DNA from: Gemmatimonadota bacterium
GTDB taxonomy: Bacteria > Gemmatimonadota > Gemmatimonadetes > Longimicrobiales > Longimicrobiaceae
Reading direction: 5' to 3'
Assembly: GCA_019348475.1 (NCBI GenBank)
Contig: JAHWJJ010000173.1
Span: forward strand, 1 to 8,751
Length of the DNA stretch: 8,751 bases
Below the pieces are notes generated by a model. That model was not told the origin of the DNA, did not search any database, and was given only the letters and a program-made list of their open reading frames with translations. The position numbers and the translations under genes were made by a program. The stretch's first letter is position 1. Each line of letters starts with the position of its first letter. Below, piece after piece: positions 5,582 to 8,751 of the stretch.

Positions 5582-5605
5582 CCCTTCACCCCTTCACCCC
5601 TTCAC
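5582..5605. repeat. Three tandem CCCTTCAC units
   Basis: CCCTTCAC is repeated exactly three times (5582-5589, 5590-5597, 5598-5605). It is a second, unrelated 8-bp microsatellite only 14 nt beyond the AAGTGCGA-class array and just before the terminator hairpin. Confidence 0.85.
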
Positions 5606-5626
5606 CGCGTTTCGGTGGATGCGGAT

Positions 5627-5664
5627 CGCCCCCGCGGACCCAGGTGTCCGCGGGGGCGGTTTGC
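5627..5664 (+). terminator. Rho-independent terminator of the amidohydrolase operon
   Basis: CGCCCCCGCGGAC (5627-5639) and GTCCGCGGGGGCG (5646-5658) form a perfect 13-bp, very GC-rich stem with a 6-nt loop. GTTTGCG follows, so there is a short T stretch in the plus direction. It lies about 135 nt after the operon's stop and 95 nt before the patatin start, separating the two transcription units. Confidence 0.75.
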
Positions 5665-5704
5665 GTGTAGACGGTCCGGGACGTGCAAGGCGGCGGAGGA
5701 TGCA

Positions 5705-5733
5705 GAGCCGGGAGCGAGCAGCGCGCCCGGCTC
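5705..5733 (+). promoter_or_regulatory. Possible leader hairpin ahead of the patatin gene
   Basis: GAGCCGGG (5705-5712) and CCCGGCTC (5726-5733) form a perfect 8-bp stem with a 13-nt loop, ending 25 nt before the patatin start codon. It would lie in the 5' leader if transcription starts just after the upstream terminator. No function is known. Confidence 0.3.
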
Positions 5734-5758
5734 GCTGCGTTCCCAGCGACCGCCGCTC

Positions 5759-7870
5759 ATGACCAGCCCTGCCCGCGGGCCGCTGCGCCTGCTCGTCTGC
5801 ATCCTTCTTCCGCTCGCGCCGGTGGCCGCCCGGCCGGACGCGGCCCCGGCGCAGGGGCACGCCCGGGCAGATACCGTCGTCGAGGCGCTGGTGCTGAGCG
5901 GGGGCGGCTCGCGCGGGCTGGCGCACGTAGGCGTGGTGCTCGGGCTGGAGCAGCTGGGCCACGACCCGGACCTGGTGGTGGGCACCAGCATCGGCGCGCT
6001 GGTGGGCGCCCTGTACGCGGCCGGGTATCCCCCCGAGGAGATCGAGCGGCGCGTGACGGAGGTGGACTGGGGCGAGATCTTTACCCCCGCTCCGCTGCTG
6101 GCCGGACCGGACCGCGAGGCGCGGTATCCGCTGCTGCTGTACGACCTGCAGACCGACACGCTGCGCTTCAACCGGGGCTTCATCCCCCAGTGGCGCATCA
6201 ACCGCCTGCTGGTGCGCCTGCTGTTCGATGCCGAGGCGCGCAGCCGGGGCGACTTCGACCGGCTGGCGCGCCGGTACCGCGCGGTCGCCGCGGACCTGCG
6301 CACCGGCGAGCCCGTGGTGCTGGCCCGCGGCGACCTGGCCCTGGCGGCGCGCGCCAGCATGGCGGTGCCGGGGGTGTTCGCCCCCGTGGTGTGGGACGGG
6401 CGCAGCCTGGTGGACGGGGGGATCGCCAGCAACGTCCCCACCGAGGTGGCGCGGCGGCTGGGCGCTACGCGCGTGATCGCGGTGGACGCCAACCGTGCCG
6501 ACCCCGGCACGGTGAGCCGGAGCGCCCCGGCGGTGGCGGGCCGCGCCGTTCAGCTCCTGCAGGCCAACGCGGACCGCGGCGACCCGCCCCCCGACGTGCT
6601 GGTGGTCCCCCGGCTGGACCCCACCTTCTACGGAATCACCTTTCCGGCGGACCCGGAGCCGCTGTTCCGCGCCGGGCGCGAGGCGGCGCGGCAGGCGCCG
6701 CCCGCGGCCCGCCGCCGGCCGGCCCCTCGCCCCCTCCCTTCGCCGCCGCGTGCATTCGGAGCCCTGCGCGTGGAGGCGCCGGACTCGGCGAGCGCCGCCC
6801 TGGCGCGCCGCGTGTTCCGGGGGATCGCGCCCGGCGCGTACGACCCCGCGCGGGTGCTGAGAGCGGTGGACCGGCTGTACACGACGGGGCTGTTCGAAGG
6901 CGTCTGGCCGCGCGTGGAGAACGGCGCGGGCGCCGATGCGGCGCCGGACCTGGTGGTGCGCCTGGATGCCATCCCCAGGCTCTCGCTGGCCGGGTCGGCC
7001 GGGTACGACACCGACCGCGGCGGGCGGTTCTGGGGCGCATTGCAGCGCCACGGCAGCGTTCTCGGCGCGCCGTCGGTGACCACGGCCGCGGCCGCGCTGG
7101 ACCCCCTGCGGCAGTGGGCATCCCTCTCGGTGCAGGTGCACGGCGTCCGCGTTTCGCCGCTGGTGTGGAGCGCGGGCGCGCACTGGAGCGAGGTGGACGT
7201 GCGCCCCGAGGCGGAGGACGCGCCGGCCGGCGACACCGACGTACGGCGGGTGGGCGGATGGGCGGGGGTGGAGCTGCAGCAGCTGCTGGCCGAGCGCGTG
7301 GGCTCCGCCGTGCTGCGCGCGGAGCGGGTGATGGTGGAGGATGGAGACGCCGGCTTTTCCGCCGGACCTCACCTTCGCATCGCCGCGCCGCAGGCCGACT
7401 ACCCGCTGGTGGGGGTGCCGTTCGTGGCCGAAGCCGAGGCGCGGTGGGGACAGGTGGCGTACCGGCGGGCGGCGGCCCGCGGGTCGCTGGCGCGGCGGGT
7501 GGGCCGGCTGCAGCTCGCCGCGGTCGGCCATGCCGCGGCGGTCAGCCGCGCGGCCCCGGTGGACGTCCACCCCGCCCTGGGCGACGAGCACGCCATGCCC
7601 GGCCTGCGCTGGGGCGAGGGGCGCGGCCCGGCCCTGCTGCTGGCCGGCGTCGACGCGGCACATCCGATCCAGATGCGCTGGCACGCGCGAGCCCGGCTCC
7701 GCTCAGGCGCCGTCGCACGGACGGCGGCCGGGCTGGCCGGCGCGCGGTGGATCACCGGCGTGGAGCTGGGGGCCATGCGATCCACCCCGTTCGGCGCCGT
7801 CAGCGTGGCCGCGGGGCTCAACAGCCGCCGCGAAGGCCAGGTCATCCTGGACCTGGGCCCGCGCTTCTGA
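5759..7870 (+). CDS. Patatin-like phospholipase with POTRA and beta-barrel: type Vd (PlpD-like) autotransporter candidate
   Basis: 703 residues. An N-terminal signal peptide (hydrophobic LRLLVCILLPLAPVAA, about 9-24) is followed by a patatin lipase domain (about 40-310) with all landmarks: oxyanion loop GGGSRG (48-53), nucleophile Ser77 in GTSIG (75-79) and Asp219 in DGG (219-221), the Ser-Asp dyad. After a Pro/Arg-rich linker (about 312-331) comes a short POTRA-like segment (about 333-403: FGALRVEA, a helix pair, then LYTTGLFEGVWPRVE and LVVRLDAIP), then about 300 residues of alternating strands ending in Arg-Phe, the classic terminal aromatic of outer-membrane barrels. Length and order match Pseudomonas PlpD (about 730 residues). 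Expected role: an outer-membrane or secreted phospholipase. ATG 5759 is chosen for the signal peptide; no ribosome site is visible, and upstream in-frame codons run into the terminator. Confidence 0.9.
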   Translation: MTSPARGPLRLLVCILLPLAPVAARPDAAPAQGHARADTVVEALVLSGGGSRGLAHVGVVLGLEQLGHDPDLVVGTSIGALVGALYAAGYPPEEIERRVTEVDWGEIFTPAPLLAGPDREARYPLLLYDLQTDTLRFNRGFIPQWRINRLLVRLLFDAEARSRGDFDRLARRYRAVAADLRTGEPVVLARGDLALAARASMAVPGVFAPVVWDGRSLVDGGIASNVPTEVARRLGATRVIAVDANRADPGTVSRSAPAVAGRAVQLLQANADRGDPPPDVLVVPRLDPTFYGITFPADPEPLFRAGREAARQAPPAARRRPAPRPLPSPPRAFGALRVEAPDSASAALARRVFRGIAPGAYDPARVLRAVDRLYTTGLFEGVWPRVENGAGADAAPDLVVRLDAIPRLSLAGSAGYDTDRGGRFWGALQRHGSVLGAPSVTTAAAALDPLRQWASLSVQVHGVRVSPLVWSAGAHWSEVDVRPEAEDAPAGDTDVRRVGGWAGVELQQLLAERVGSAVLRAERVMVEDGDAGFSAGPHLRIAAPQADYPLVGVPFVAEAEARWGQVAYRRAAARGSLARRVGRLQLAAVGHAAAVSRAAPVDVHPALGDEHAMPGLRWGEGRGPALLLAGVDAAHPIQMRWHARARLRSGAVARTAAGLAGARWITGVELGAMRSTPFGAVSVAAGLNSRREGQVILDLGPRF

Positions 7871-7886
7871 TCGCAAGAACGCGATC
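7869..7886 (+). terminator. Weak hairpin overlapping the patatin stop codon
   Basis: GATCGC (7869-7874, sharing two bases with the TGA) pairs with GCGATC (7881-7886) around a 6-nt loop. The stem is short and no T tract follows. The larger hairpin at 8048-8079 is the better candidate for stopping this transcript. Confidence 0.25.
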
Positions 7887-7999
7887 GCCAGGAAGTGCCG
7901 CAGCCCCGTTCGGCCTGGTGCCGGAGGGGCTGCCTTGCGCCCATCCCGTGCAGAGCCCGCCGCCGCACCTTATGTCGCCAGGTCGCGGGCCCACTCTCC

Positions 8000-8025
8000 G
8001 AGCCCCCTTTGGCTCAGAATGACAG
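8000..8025. repeat. Fragment resembling a dispersed GTCATTCTGAGC-type intergenic element
   Basis: GAGCC (8000-8004) and GGCTC (8011-8015) form a 5-bp hairpin. On the minus strand the stretch reads CTGTCATTCTGAGCC. From memory, intergenic elements beginning GTCATTCTGAG are scattered through several environmental phyla. Only one partial copy is present here, so the assignment is tentative. Confidence 0.3.
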
Positions 8026-8047
8026 CCTCGCGAGACCCGATACGACA

Positions 8048-8079
8048 GCGGGCCGGGACCACGCCCGGTCCCGGCCCGC
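8048..8079. terminator. Strong hairpin between convergent genes, possible bidirectional terminator
   Basis: GCGGGCCGGGACC (8048-8060) and GGTCCCGGCCCGC (8067-8079) form a perfect 13-bp stem with a 6-nt loop. It sits between the patatin gene (ends 7870, plus) and the amidohydrolase-fold gene (ends 8161, minus). Neither side has a T tract, but position and strength suit a shared transcription barrier. Confidence 0.6.
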
Positions 8080-8100
8080 CCTCAGTGCTCAGTCAGCGAC

Positions 8101-8156
8101 CGCACTTCCGCACTTCCGCACTTTCGCACTTTCGCACTTTCGCACTTTCGCGCTTC
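8101..8156 (-). repeat. 8-bp tandem array (AAGTGCGA class), seven units, 3' of the third amidohydrolase-fold gene
   Basis: On the plus strand the units are CGCACTTC twice, CGCACTTT four times and CGCGCTTC once. Read on the minus strand, the direction of the neighbouring gene, they are AAGTGCGA/AAGTGCGG starting 5 nt after its TAG stop. This matches the array at 5503-5567 in unit, length and position relative to a stop codon. The loose motif CTCAGTG/CTCAGTC (8081-8094) lies next to it. Confidence 0.9.
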
Positions 8157-8160
8157 CCCC

Positions 8161-8751
8161 CTACCGGCACTCCTCGCTCACCACCTCCCCCTCGATCACG
8201 ACGGCGCACACGTGCGAGGTGTACTCGAACGGGTCGCCGTCGAAGACCACCACGTCGCCGTCCTTGCCGCGCTCCAGCGAGCCCACGCGGCGGTCCTGGC
8301 CGATGACGCGGGCGGCGTCGATGGTGATGGTGCGAAGCGCGTCTTCCATCGACAGCCCGTTGGCTGCGGTGATAGCGGCCTCGAAAAGGACCACGCGGGT
8401 CTTGGGGACATAGCCCTCGAACCCGCTCTGCAGGGCGACGGTGATGCCGGCGTCGCGCAGCCGGCGGGCGGTCTCCAGCGTGGCGCCGCTGGTCTCGCCG
8501 CCCAGGCGCACCATCGAGGGGTGCAGGATCACCGGGACGCCGGCCCGGCGGATCTCGTCCACCACCAGGTAGCTTTCCGCCGCGCCGTCCAGCACCAGGT
8601 CGAACCCGAACTCCTCCCGCAGCCGCAGCGCCGCCAGGATTTCGGGAACGCGCTGCGCGGTGATGAGCGCCGGCACCTCGCGGTTCAGCACCCGGGCCAG
8701 CACCTCCAGCCCCAGGTCCCGGCCGCCGGAGCCCTCGCCGCCGGCGCCACC
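8161..8751 (-). CDS. Amidohydrolase-fold protein, C-terminal part, metal ligands missing (5' end outside window)
   Basis: 196 residues are visible, ending with TAG at 8163-8161. They open with a Gly-rich run (GGAGGEGSGG) followed by RDLGLEVLARVLNREVPALI, the same arrangement seen in the intact amidohydrolase at 2741-4195 (poly-Gly, then RDLELETLAGVLRGDILI). The C-terminal module GSLERGKDGDVVVFDGDPFEYTSHV is typical of COG1228-like proteins. At the checkable active-site positions (fragment numbering) HAHRADD has become Thr31-Ala-Gln33-RVPE, the His of HGTEAY is Gly56, and the Asp of the TTD loop is Gly110. It is therefore probably not a metal hydrolase. The N-terminal HxH and any signal peptide lie outside the window. 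It may belong to an operon continuing to the right. Convergent with the patatin gene. Confidence 0.88.
   Translation of the reverse strand, partial: GGAGGEGSGGRDLGLEVLARVLNREVPALITAQRVPEILAALRLREEFGFDLVLDGAAESYLVVDEIRRAGVPVILHPSMVRLGGETSGATLETARRLRDAGITVALQSGFEGYVPKTRVVLFEAAITAANGLSMEDALRTITIDAARVIGQDRRVGSLERGKDGDVVVFDGDPFEYTSHVCAVVIEGEVVSEECR

Noticed and set aside
3697..5589. A 630-codon open frame antisense to both amidohydrolases
   Set aside because: Low-complexity translation without recognisable domains, lying over two genes with clear family motifs on the other strand.
5503..5605. Insertion-sequence ends or target-site duplications around the patatin gene
   Set aside because: The flanking inverted arrays are simple 8-bp tandem repeats, and no transposase or integrase is encoded between them.
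5594..7684. A 696-codon open frame antisense to the patatin gene
   Set aside because: Product is Arg/His/Gly/Pro-rich with no domain. The opposite frame carries the full patatin motif set. It reflects the scarcity of stop codons in GC-rich DNA.

Overview
The window is very GC-rich and codes densely on both strands. Long open frames run antisense to nearly every real gene, as expected at this base composition. Alanine-rich signal peptides, an outer-membrane barrel protein and 8-bp intergenic arrays built on AAGTGCGA suggest a diderm bacterium. From memory of similar genomes I would guess Gemmatimonadota, Longimicrobium-like; this is an inference and not a database result.

Left part, minus strand. 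A YghA-type short-chain dehydrogenase (1236-2114) is followed after 3 nt by an LLM-class flavin oxidoreductase (255-1232), so the two look co-transcribed. A small hairpin without a T tract follows. Beyond it lies the 5' part of an Ala/Pro-rich lipoprotein (1-188), cut by the window edge.

Divergent intergenic region, 2115-2740. No convincing gene. It holds a 12-bp-stem palindrome, six tandem 13/14-bp units, a perfect 14-bp palindrome, a tentative promoter whose -10 lies in a second palindrome, and a leader hairpin ahead of the plus-strand operon.

Centre, plus strand. Two exported amidohydrolase-fold proteins overlap by ATGA. The first (2741-4195) is a predicted lipoprotein with a complete-looking metal site. 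The second (4192-5493) has lost most expected metal ligands (HxH is NxQ, the later His and Asp positions are Gly), so it looks like a pseudoenzyme partner. An 8-bp tandem array and a strong hairpin terminator follow.

Right part. A 703-residue patatin protein (5759-7870) has the layout of a type Vd (PlpD-like) autotransporter: signal peptide, patatin lipase, POTRA-like linker, C-terminal beta-barrel ending in Phe. Convergent to it, a third amidohydrolase-fold gene (8161-8751, 5' end outside the window) is also stripped of the ligands that can be checked. A 13-bp hairpin lies between the two, and a second 8-bp array begins just after the amidohydrolase stop, in the same gene-relative orientation as the first.

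The most interesting theme is the set of one apparently active and two apparently metal-less amidohydrolase-fold proteins. One active and one inactive member are translationally coupled, and both metal-less genes carry the same class of 8-bp repeat directly 3' of their stop codons.
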